Source: Candidatus Delongbacteria bacterium (GTDB lineage Bacteria; JAGOEH01). Taken from it: DNA of 6,425 nt. How positions within the stretch are numbered: position 1 is the stretch's first letter; each line of letters begins with the position of its first letter. A program made the translations under genes and the position numbers. The notes under the pieces were generated by a model that saw only the letters and a program-made list of their open reading frames with translations, had not been told where the DNA came from and made no database searches. The DNA lies in contig JAGOEH010000176.1 in assembly GCA_017997825.1 (NCBI GenBank), positions 1-6,425 on the forward strand, given 5' to 3'. This document shows, one piece after another, positions 1 through 6,383 of this stretch.

Positions 1-666
1 TTTGCCCGGCCCGACAGCCTGGTTTTCGGCGAGTATGTCGATGTGGTCCGCCGGCGGCTGGGGCGTCAGCTGGCCATCGATCACCCGGCCGAGGCCGATA
101 TCGTCATGTCGGTCCCCGATTCCAGCAACAGCGCCGCCCTCGGATACGCCCAAGAGCTGGGTATTCCCTTCGAATTCGGATTGATCCGCAACCATTATGT
201 CGGCCGCACCTTTATCCATCCGACTCAGACCAAACGAGAATTCGGCGTTAAAATCAAATTCAATCCCCTGGTCCCGGTCCTGAAAGGCAAACGCGTCGTG
301 ATGGTCGACGATTCGATTGTGCGCGGCACCACCAGCAAAAAAATTATCCGGATGGTCAAAGAAGCCGGCGCCCAGGAAGTCCATTTCCGAATCTCATCCC
401 CTCCCTTCAACAATCCCTGCTTCTATGGTGTCGATACCCCGGATCGTGACAAACTGATTGCCTCCTCCTACTCGATCGAGGAGATCCGCAAATTCCTCGG
501 TGCCGAATCCCTCGGATACCTCTCCATGGACGGAATGTTCAAGGCTATCACCCACCTCAAACCGGAAAACTTCTGCACGGCCTGCTTCACCGGAAACTAC
601 CCGGTAACTCCGGAGCCTACAGCCAATCGAGAGCGAATCCGTCAGCCCCAGATCTTTTTCTCCTGA
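1..666 (+). CDS. purF: Amidophosphoribosyltransferase, C-terminal part (5' end outside window)
   Basis: This is the first committed enzyme of de novo purine synthesis, which transfers ammonia from glutamine to PRPP to make phosphoribosylamine in the cytoplasm. The reading frame is open from base 1 to a TGA at 664-666 (221 residues visible). Families of this enzyme are usually about 470-500 residues, so the N-terminal glutaminase (Ntn-hydrolase) half with its catalytic Cys is off the left edge. The visible part is the phosphoribosyltransferase domain. The PRPP-binding loop VDDSIVRGTTS is at visible residues 102-112, and the family segments PDSSNSAALGYA and RNHYVGRTFI lie upstream of it. Cys140 (in NPCFYGVDTP) and the CTAC pair at Cys192/Cys195 match the [4Fe-4S] ligands of the Bacillus-type enzyme; the fourth ligand would be upstream. 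The gene converges on hydA and shares its terminator. I see no functional link with the hydrogenase genes. Confidence 0.97.
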   Translation, partial: FARPDSLVFGEYVDVVRRRLGRQLAIDHPAEADIVMSVPDSSNSAALGYAQELGIPFEFGLIRNHYVGRTFIHPTQTKREFGVKIKFNPLVPVLKGKRVVMVDDSIVRGTTSKKIIRMVKEAGAQEVHFRISSPPFNNPCFYGVDTPDRDKLIASSYSIEEIRKFLGAESLGYLSMDGMFKAITHLKPENFCTACFTGNYPVTPEPTANRERIRQPQIFFS

Positions 667-693
667 AAATCGCTTCCTTTCACACCCCCAATA

Positions 694-733
694 AAAAAGA
701 GGTGAAGAATCATATCATTCTTCACCTCTTTTT
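694..733. terminator. Bidirectional intrinsic terminator between purF and hydA
   Basis: A perfect 17-base inverted repeat (694-710 pairing with 717-733) encloses a 6-base loop, CATATC. The stem core is GAGGTGAAGAAT paired with ATTCTTCACCTC, flanked by an A-tract on the left (693-698) and a T-tract on the right (729-733, then ATTTT). Read on either strand, the hairpin is therefore followed by a U-run. It lies 27 bases after the purF stop and 34 bases after the hydA stop (on the minus strand), between two convergent genes, which is the expected place for a shared terminator. The rest of the 667-767 gap shows nothing else recognisable. Confidence 0.93.
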
Positions 734-767
734 ATTTTAAGGCCCGGTGCCGAACCGGCGGCCGGGA

Positions 768-2798
768 TCAGGCCTTGACCGCGGCTTTAACCCGGGTCAG
801 GATCTCGTTCTCGAAAAAGGACTCGACCTCATCACTCTGGACACCAAATTTCTTGTTTTCCAGACTGATTTTGACCGAAGGACCATGGGCGCAGTTTTCC
901 ATGCAGAAGGTCCCCTTGAACTCGACCTTACCCTCGATATCATGTCGGCGGCTGAGCTGAATCAACTTCTGCAGCACGTCATAGGAACCCTTGAGATAGC
1001 AGTTGGTTCCCACGCACACCGAAACCGTCAGGCGGGCGCCGCCTTTGGCTCCCGAATCCTCCGCGATTTCCATTCCCCGGATCCGTTTACGGTGTCCGTA
1101 ATGGGTATGCAGGGCTTCGTGAGCTTCATGGCTGTTGGGGGCTTTCAGCCAGTCATTGTAAATCTGGGTAATGATCGGATTATCCTGAGATTTTTTGAGA
1201 GGCATGGTGGCATCAATATTGTAAATGGCTTTGGATCGTTTGGCCCGATGTTCCATATCATTGGGCACCGGCTGACCGCCGCCGCCGACGCATCCGCCGG
1301 GACAGGCCATCACTTCGATCAGATGATAATCCACTTCCTTGTTACGAACCTTGTCGATAATTTTCTGGGCATTAGCCAGACCGGATACCACGGCCACTTT
1401 GACATCAAGATTGCCCAGTTTGATGGAAGCCTCCTTGATGCCCTGCATTCCGCGGACATCATAGAAATCGACGGCCTCCAAGGTCTGGCCGGTAATTTTC
1501 TCTGCGGCCAGGCGCAAGGCCGCTTCGGCCACTCCACCGCTGCTGGCAAAAATAACACCGGCACCGCTGAAAAATCCAAAGGGCATATCCAGTGATTCCG
1601 GTTCCAGTTCGTCATACCGAATCCCCATCTGGCGGATCATCTTGGCCAACTCAACCGTCGTCAGTACATAATCGACATCGGGAGCATTTTCGGTGGTAAA
1701 TTCCGGACGTTTGGCTTCAAATTTTTTGGCCGTACAGGGCATGATCGAAACCACAATCATGTCTTCCGGTTTGATCCCCAACTGTTTGGCATAATGTTTC
1801 TTGGCCAGGGAGCCGAACATCTGCTGGGGAGACCGGCAGGATGACAGGTTATCCAGTAGATCGGGACAACTGCGCTCGGCAAAGGTCACCCATCCCGGAC
1901 AACAGGAGGTAAACTGGGGAAGCTTGATCCCTTTTTCCACCCGATTCAGAAATTCATAGGTCTCTTCCACCACGGTCAGGTCGGCGGTAAAGCAGGTGTC
2001 AAACACCTTGTTGAATCCCATCAGCTTGAGGGCCGCCGCGGTGCGGTACAGCGCATTTTCGCCGTCTTTGATCCCGAATTCCTCATTGATGGCAACCCGG
2101 ATAGCCGGGGCAATCTGAACGATCACGGTTTTACCGGGATCATTGAGTGCTTTCCAAACCGGTTCGATATCCTCTTTGACCACCAGGGCACCGGTCGGAC
2201 ATACGGCCACACACTGGCCGCAATTGATACATTCCACTTCGGCAATCGGTTTTTCAAAAGCCGGAGCAATGGTAATATTGGGACCGCGACGTACAAATCC
2301 CAGCACCCCGATCCCCTGAGCCTCAGCGCACATCCGCACGCAATCGCCGCATAAAATACACTTGTTTGGATTACGAACCAGCGACAGCGAGGACAAATCA
2401 AGCTCCTCGGCCGGACGGCGGGGCTTGAAGCGCACCTGCTCCACCCCCAGATCATTGGCCAGATCCTGCAGCTTACAGTGCCCGCTTTTGTCGCAAACCG
2501 TGCAATCCTGGTGATGATTGGCCAACAACAGCTCGATGATCATCCGCCGAATCTTCAGAATACGGGCCGAATGGGTTTTGATCGACATTCCGGGAGCCGG
2601 CTTGGTCGAACACGCCGCCATCAACATCCCCTTCTCATCCTCCACCAGACACATTCGGCAGGCACCATAAACACTCAGCTCCGAATGGTAGCAGAAGGTC
2701 GGAATCTCAATTCCGGTTGATCGGATCACTTCCAGCAGATTCTTTTCCTGTCCGCTGAGCGGTACACTTTTATTATTGATTTTTATGAAATTCTGCAT
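768..2798 (-). CDS. hydA: [FeFe]-hydrogenase catalytic subunit HydA of a HydABC-type NAD-linked (putatively bifurcating) complex
   Basis: Cytoplasmic catalytic subunit that interconverts H2 with protons and electrons. The 676 residues hold, in order: an N-terminal [2Fe-2S] ferredoxin domain (Cys36, 47, 50, 63); a His-Cys3 [4Fe-4S] site (His95, Cys99, 102, 108); a two-[4Fe-4S] ferredoxin domain (Cys147, 150, 153, 157 and 190, 193, 196, 200); the H-cluster domain (about 220-510); a small-subunit-like segment (about 511-570); and a C-terminal thioredoxin-like [2Fe-2S] domain (Cys595, 600, 632, 636). H-cluster motifs are TSCCPGW (297-303), MPCTAKKFE (353-361) and MACPGGCVGGGGQP (497-510), giving ligands Cys300, 355, 499 and 503. 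The proton-path residues Cys299, Glu279, Glu282 and Ser319 are kept. The extra C-terminal domain plus neighbouring hydB and hydC point to the trimeric, Thermotoga-like class rather than a ferredoxin-only monomer. The ATG at 2798 is chosen for its GGAGG and family N-terminus; an in-frame ATG at 2834 lies inside hydB. It is last in the operon. Bifurcation itself is inferred from family membership. Confidence 0.97.
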   Translation of the reverse strand: MQNFIKINNKSVPLSGQEKNLLEVIRSTGIEIPTFCYHSELSVYGACRMCLVEDEKGMLMAACSTKPAPGMSIKTHSARILKIRRMIIELLLANHHQDCTVCDKSGHCKLQDLANDLGVEQVRFKPRRPAEELDLSSLSLVRNPNKCILCGDCVRMCAEAQGIGVLGFVRRGPNITIAPAFEKPIAEVECINCGQCVAVCPTGALVVKEDIEPVWKALNDPGKTVIVQIAPAIRVAINEEFGIKDGENALYRTAAALKLMGFNKVFDTCFTADLTVVEETYEFLNRVEKGIKLPQFTSCCPGWVTFAERSCPDLLDNLSSCRSPQQMFGSLAKKHYAKQLGIKPEDMIVVSIMPCTAKKFEAKRPEFTTENAPDVDYVLTTVELAKMIRQMGIRYDELEPESLDMPFGFFSGAGVIFASSGGVAEAALRLAAEKITGQTLEAVDFYDVRGMQGIKEASIKLGNLDVKVAVVSGLANAQKIIDKVRNKEVDYHLIEVMACPGGCVGGGGQPVPNDMEHRAKRSKAIYNIDATMPLKKSQDNPIITQIYNDWLKAPNSHEAHEALHTHYGHRKRIRGMEIAEDSGAKGGARLTVSVCVGTNCYLKGSYDVLQKLIQLSRRHDIEGKVEFKGTFCMENCAHGPSVKISLENKKFGVQSDEVESFFENEILTRVKAAVKA

Positions 2799-2807
2799 GA
2801 TTGATTT

Positions 2808-2812
2808 CCTCC
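2808..2812 (-). promoter_or_regulatory. Ribosome binding site of hydA
   Basis: GGAGG on the minus strand, 9 bases before the ATG at 2798. It sits directly after the hydB stop codon (2815-2817), so ribosomes finishing hydB are close to the hydA start. It decides the start in favour of 2798 over the longer in-frame ATG at 2834. Confidence 0.85.
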
Positions 2813-2814
2813 GT

Positions 2815-4692
2815 TTATGATAAATAGATGGCATTAAACGGACATACCGTAATACAGTGTCCGCACTTGGTGCATCGATCCTGAAGGATCACGAAAGGCT
2901 CCTTCATCACGCCCAGAATGGCCCGGCTCGGGCATTCTTTGGCGCACTTCATGCAGCCCCGGCAGAGTTCCGGCTTGATATAATAGTGTTCCAGATCCTT
3001 ACACTGCTTGGCCGGACAAACCTGATCCTTGATATGGGATTCATATTCTTCCGGGAAATACTTCAGGGTCGATAATACCGGGTTGGGAGCCGTTTTCCCC
3101 AAACCACACAGACTGCCATCTTTGACCACGCCGGCGATTTCCTTCAGCAGATCCAGATCCTCCATCGTTCCTTCACCATGAACGATCCGTTCCATGATTT
3201 CCAGCATCCGGTTGGTGCCTTCACGGCAGGGAATACATTTTCCGCAGGATTCGGACTGGGTAAAGTTCATAAAAAATCGGGCCATTTCGACAATACAGGT
3301 TTTATCATCGCAAATCACCAGACCGCCCGAACCGACGATGGCACCGGCCTTCTGCAGGGAGTCATAATCCATCGGCATATCCAAATGTTCAACCGTCAGG
3401 CATCCGCCCGATGGACCGCCGATCTGGGCCGCTTTGAACTGATTGTTGTCGATGATCCCGCCTCCCATATCGAATACCAGTTCGCGAAGGGTTGTTCCGA
3501 AGGGAACTTCCACCAGGCCGGTATTTTTCAGCTTGCCGGAAAGAGCGAAGGTTTTGGTTCCGGGAGAACTGGGAGTCCCGAAGGATTTGAACCAGGCCGC
3601 ACCGTTCAATACGATCGGAGAAACGAAAGCCATGGTTTCCACGTTATTGATAATAGTAGGATGGCCCCACAAGCCTTTCTGGGCCGGAAACGGCGGCTTG
3701 GGTTTGGGCATACCGCGTTCACCCTCGATCGAGGAGAGCAAGGCTGTCTCTTCACCACATACAAAAGCCCCGGCGCCTTCCTTGATTTTCAGATGGAACG
3801 CAAAATCGCTGCCCAGGACATGATCGCCCAGCAGATTATAGTCGGTGGCCTGCTGAATGGCAATCTTCAAGCGTTCCACGGCCAGCGGATACTCGGCCCG
3901 CACGTAAACATAGGCTTCCCGGGCGCCGATGGCATACGCCGCAACGGCCGCCCCTTCGATCACCGTATGCGGATCACCTTCCAGTACCGATCGATCCATA
4001 AAAGCGCCCGGATCCCCTTCATCGGCATTCACCACGATATATTTGACCGGATCCTTCTCGATCTGAGCCGCCTTCCATTTGCGTCCGGTCGGAAACCCGC
4101 CGCCGCCCCGGCCTCTCAAATTGGATTCGCTGATCATATCCACCAGACTTTCCGGGGTCATTTCGAACAGGACCTTCGACAACGCCTGATATCCATCATG
4201 AGCAATGTAGTCCCGGATATCGGTCGGATCGATACTTCCGCAATTGCGTAGGGCGATTTTCTGCTGCTTGGCATAAAAAGGAACCTCTTTGATGGTCTTG
4301 CAGAGCTTGCCGTCCGAGGTCTGCGGCAGAATCGATTCCACCAGCTTGTGCTGTTTGATGGTCAGATTGACCACCGCCGGCACATCGGCCGGAGTCACCT
4401 TAACGTAGAGGATATCCCCCGGGGTAATCATCACCACCGGACCGGCTTCGCACAATCCGATACAACCGGTCTTGATGGTGTTGACACCCTCCTGTTCCTG
4501 GTGCAGGAACAGATCCACGTTTTTATCCAACCCTTCCTGGGCCAATACTTTTTTAAACTCCTCATAGACATCCAGTGAACCCTTGGCCACACAACCCAAG
4601 CCGGCGCAGATATTGATTCGGAATTTTTCCTTTTTGAAGGCATGGGTCAGCTGCTGTTTGAGCTGATTCAGATCGGCTTTGGAATTAAGCAT
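2815..4692 (-). CDS. hydB: NADH-binding (NuoF-like) subunit HydB of the HydABC-type [FeFe]-hydrogenase
   Basis: Diaphorase subunit that exchanges electrons with NAD(H) through FMN and passes them to HydA and HydC. The 625 residues hold: an N-terminal thioredoxin-like [2Fe-2S] domain (Cys29, 34, 77, 81); the NuoF-like flavin and nucleotide core with GRGGGGFPTGRKW (194-206), NADEGDPGAFMDR (222-234) and GAGAFVCGEET (306-316); an SLBB-like segment (about 375-450); the NuoF [4Fe-4S] site (CGKCIPC, Cys483, 486, 489, with Cys529); and a C-terminal two-[4Fe-4S] ferredoxin domain (Cys577, 580, 583, 587 and 607, 610, 613, 617). The added N- and C-terminal Fe-S domains distinguish it from plain complex I NuoF and match HydB of trimeric hydrogenases. 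A Cys559/Cys564 pair lies in the linker before the last domain. The start at 4692 overlaps the end of hydC by 8 nt and has a good Shine-Dalgarno; an ATG at 4710 is possible but has a poorer site. hydA follows after 16 bases. Confidence 0.96.
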   Translation of the reverse strand: MLNSKADLNQLKQQLTHAFKKEKFRINICAGLGCVAKGSLDVYEEFKKVLAQEGLDKNVDLFLHQEQEGVNTIKTGCIGLCEAGPVVMITPGDILYVKVTPADVPAVVNLTIKQHKLVESILPQTSDGKLCKTIKEVPFYAKQQKIALRNCGSIDPTDIRDYIAHDGYQALSKVLFEMTPESLVDMISESNLRGRGGGGFPTGRKWKAAQIEKDPVKYIVVNADEGDPGAFMDRSVLEGDPHTVIEGAAVAAYAIGAREAYVYVRAEYPLAVERLKIAIQQATDYNLLGDHVLGSDFAFHLKIKEGAGAFVCGEETALLSSIEGERGMPKPKPPFPAQKGLWGHPTIINNVETMAFVSPIVLNGAAWFKSFGTPSSPGTKTFALSGKLKNTGLVEVPFGTTLRELVFDMGGGIIDNNQFKAAQIGGPSGGCLTVEHLDMPMDYDSLQKAGAIVGSGGLVICDDKTCIVEMARFFMNFTQSESCGKCIPCREGTNRMLEIMERIVHGEGTMEDLDLLKEIAGVVKDGSLCGLGKTAPNPVLSTLKYFPEEYESHIKDQVCPAKQCKDLEHYYIKPELCRGCMKCAKECPSRAILGVMKEPFVILQDRCTKCGHCITVCPFNAIYLS

Positions 4693-5200
4693 GGGTGGCG
4701 CTCCTTTCATCTTTCAGTAGCTCTTCCAGAATAATCACGACACTGTCAGGAGTGAGCTGACCATATATTTTCCCATCCACCATCATAGCGGGAGACAGAG
4801 CGCAGGCACCGATGCAGGCTACGGTTTCCAGGGTTACCGACAGGTCCGGGGTGGTAGTTTTGCCGGCCGGAAGCTTGAGCATGTCCCGGATCAGCTTGAT
4901 GATGTTCATCGATCCGCGGACGTGGCAGGCCGTACCGTCACAGACCTGGATCAGGTGTTTGCCTTTGGGCTCGGTTGAAAACTGGGCATAAAAGGTCGAA
5001 ACCCCATACACGGTCGCCGGAGACAATCCCATGGCGGTCGCAATAAACGACAGCATCTCTTCCGGCAGGTACCGAAATTCAGCTTGGACGGCCTGCAGAA
5101 TAGGGATCAGAGCGGAGCGGGATTTCCCGTGTTCATTGATGATTTCATTAACACGCTGAAATCGACGCAGGGGTTGATCTTTCAGTTCTTCTTTATACAT
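4685..5200 (-). CDS. hydC: NuoE-like [2Fe-2S] subunit HydC of the HydABC-type [FeFe]-hydrogenase
   Basis: Small electron-transfer subunit, homologous to the 24-kDa NuoE subunit of complex I, that works next to the flavin of HydB. The protein has 171 residues, normal for the family. An N-terminal helical region (about 10-75) contains the NuoE-type stretch AVQAEFRYLPEEML followed by PATVYGVSTFYAQF. The thioredoxin-like domain follows, with ligands Cys87 and Cys92 (VCDGTACHVRGS) and Cys129 and Cys133 (ACIGACALSP), spaced C-x4-C and C-x3-C as usual. The ATG at 5200 has GGAGGG 6 bases upstream; an in-frame TTG at 5233 is unlikely. It begins 13 bases after the phosphatase stop and its end overlaps the hydB start by 8 nt. 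Because hydB has HydA-type partners next to it and no other nuo genes are visible, this is a hydrogenase subunit and not part of respiratory complex I. Confidence 0.95.
   Translation of the reverse strand: MYKEELKDQPLRRFQRVNEIINEHGKSRSALIPILQAVQAEFRYLPEEMLSFIATAMGLSPATVYGVSTFYAQFSTEPKGKHLIQVCDGTACHVRGSMNIIKLIRDMLKLPAGKTTTPDLSVTLETVACIGACALSPAMMVDGKIYGQLTPDSVVIILEELLKDERSATHA
4701..4707 (-). promoter_or_regulatory. Ribosome binding site of hydB inside the end of hydC
   Basis: AAAGGAG on the minus strand, 8 bases before the ATG at 4692. It lies within the last codons of hydC. It supports the start at 4692 (protein MLNSK...) over the upstream ATG at 4710, and suggests translational coupling of the two subunits. 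Confidence 0.8.
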
Positions 5201-5206
5201 TATGTT

Positions 5207-5212
5207 CCCTCC
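5207..5212 (-). promoter_or_regulatory. Ribosome binding site of hydC
   Basis: GGAGGG on the minus strand, 6 bases before the ATG at 5200 and immediately after the TAA of the phosphatase gene (5214-5216). It fixes the hydC start, and its position suggests that translation of the two genes is linked. Confidence 0.82.
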
Positions 5213-5213
5213 A

Positions 5214-6383
5214 TTAAAAATATTCGAACGCAACGGTTTTGCCCGTTTGGCTCAAGCGATTCCCGATCTCTTCCATGATCTGGGTCTTCAACTCGAACTC
5301 GGGCGGCATGTTGGGATTCTGATGAGCCGGATTCATGGCCTGACCGATCAGAAAGGTGATGTCGTCTGCCTGATAGAGTTCCTTCAGGAGCATACTGGCG
5401 CCTTCCAGACGGTAGTACAAATCCTTGAGGGAGGTTCCCTCTTTCATCATTTTGAGGACGCGGCTGATAGTGAAGATGCCTTCGGTGCAAAGGTCTATTC
5501 CCTCCAGATAGCCGATCGGCGGTATTTTATCGGTGAGGGTTCGCAAATCGACCTTAATGGGGCACTGCAGGACACGGCTAACAATATTACCGGTTGTACC
5601 ACCGCACACCACTTTGCGTCCGGGGGCCTCCATCAGGCGTTTAACAACCCGGTCGTCATCCTGGATCGATTTGGGAGCTCCCACCATCACCGTGGCCACA
5701 TTTTTATACCTGACCTTTACCACGGCAACCGAAGTATCATCTCCCGGCTTTTCGCCATAGAGTTTATTCGCCACGCCGGTCAATTCGGCAGCCAGCTCGG
5801 CGGCCGTCATTTTCTCATTGATACGGGTTTCGATAAAGCGTGCAATTCGATCCCAGGACCACCCCAGATTCCACACCCCACCGATTCCGGCATGGACCTC
5901 ACCGTCACTGATGAAAATCAGCCAATCCCCCTTCTCGATCGGAACTTCAGCTTCCTTGATCTTCTTATCGTCAATCGTCTGAACCTGATAGTCGATCTTG
6001 ACGACCCGGTTATTGTGCAGCAGAATAGCCGGAGGATTGTCATATTCCACCAGACGCAGCTTGCCCCCACGATCTAACTGGCCGACCGAAAAGGTACTAT
6101 AAGCCAGTTTGCGTACCGAACAGGTCGGCAAGGTCTCGGTCAGGGTATGAACCACATCGTCCAAAGCGCAGCCCTTCTGAATCATGACCGAAATAATCCG
6201 GGTCGTCAGGGTGGCCAGAATATTGGCCTTGACACCGCTCCCCAGTCCATCGGACAGTATCAGCGTGGCCGCATCCACATCCGGTATGGATACGATCGAA
6301 TCACCACACAGTTCTTCACCGTGTTTAATGAGTTGAGAAATTCCAAATTCAAAAAATAACGGGAGAGGAGCTTGATTACTCAT
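5214..6383 (-). CDS. SpoIIE/PP2C-type serine phosphatase of the hydrogenase operon, with an extra C-terminal domain
   Basis: Predicted soluble protein serine/threonine phosphatase of 389 residues. The PP2C/SpoIIE-like domain covers about residues 10-225. It keeps the metal-binding acidic motifs: GDS (27-29), LSDGLGSG (43-50, Asp45-Gly46), FISDGE (157-162, Asp160-Gly161) and GDDTSV (214-219). It is therefore likely active. Residues about 230-389 form a second domain with motifs CGGTTGNIVSR (260-270) and GIDLCTEGIFT (295-305). I recall this arrangement from SpoIIE-family proteins encoded beside [FeFe]-hydrogenases in anaerobes, but I know no assigned role for the second domain. No transmembrane segment or signal peptide is visible, unlike the membrane-bound SpoIIE of sporulation. 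It precedes hydC by 13 bases and overlaps the preceding gene by 8 nt. The target is unknown: either a phosphorylated antagonist in a partner-switch or a hydrogenase subunit. The start could instead be GTG at 6392; the Shine-Dalgarno (GGGAAG, 6396-6401) is weak for either. Confidence 0.9.
   Translation of the reverse strand: MSNQAPLPLFFEFGISQLIKHGEELCGDSIVSIPDVDAATLILSDGLGSGVKANILATLTTRIISVMIQKGCALDDVVHTLTETLPTCSVRKLAYSTFSVGQLDRGGKLRLVEYDNPPAILLHNNRVVKIDYQVQTIDDKKIKEAEVPIEKGDWLIFISDGEVHAGIGGVWNLGWSWDRIARFIETRINEKMTAAELAAELTGVANKLYGEKPGDDTSVAVVKVRYKNVATVMVGAPKSIQDDDRVVKRLMEAPGRKVVCGGTTGNIVSRVLQCPIKVDLRTLTDKIPPIGYLEGIDLCTEGIFTISRVLKMMKEGTSLKDLYYRLEGASMLLKELYQADDITFLIGQAMNPAHQNPNMPPEFELKTQIMEEIGNRLSQTGKTVAFEYF

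Noticed and set aside
747-1595. A 282-codon open frame on the plus strand opposite hydA
   Set aside because: Antisense to the H-cluster and C-terminal regions of hydA, begins inside the terminator gap, and shows no family motif.
2799-2834. Longer hydA start at 2834, adding 12 residues (MPSIYHKRRKSI)
   Set aside because: It would overlap the end of hydB, and the extra residues are not part of the ferredoxin fold. The GGAGG at 2808-2812 is correctly spaced for 2798.
3178-4251. A 357-codon open frame on the plus strand opposite hydB
   Set aside because: It is exactly antisense to the conserved HydB frame, its predicted protein shows no recognisable domain, and the hydB strand carries all the Fe-S and flavin motifs. 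The long openness is a by-product of hydB codon use.
2815-5200. NuoE/NuoF of respiratory complex I
   Set aside because: No membrane or other nuo subunits are present, HydB has extra N- and C-terminal Fe-S domains, and the adjacent gene is a full [FeFe]-hydrogenase with H-cluster motifs and not NuoG.
5202-6077. A 291-codon open frame on the plus strand opposite the phosphatase gene
   Set aside because: Antisense to the conserved PP2C and C-terminal domains; no recognisable motif and no convincing ribosome binding site.
5214-6383. Sporulation protein SpoIIE as evidence of a spore former
   Set aside because: Only the phosphatase domain resembles SpoIIE. There is no multi-span membrane region, and PP2C phosphatases of this kind also occur in non-sporulating bacteria.
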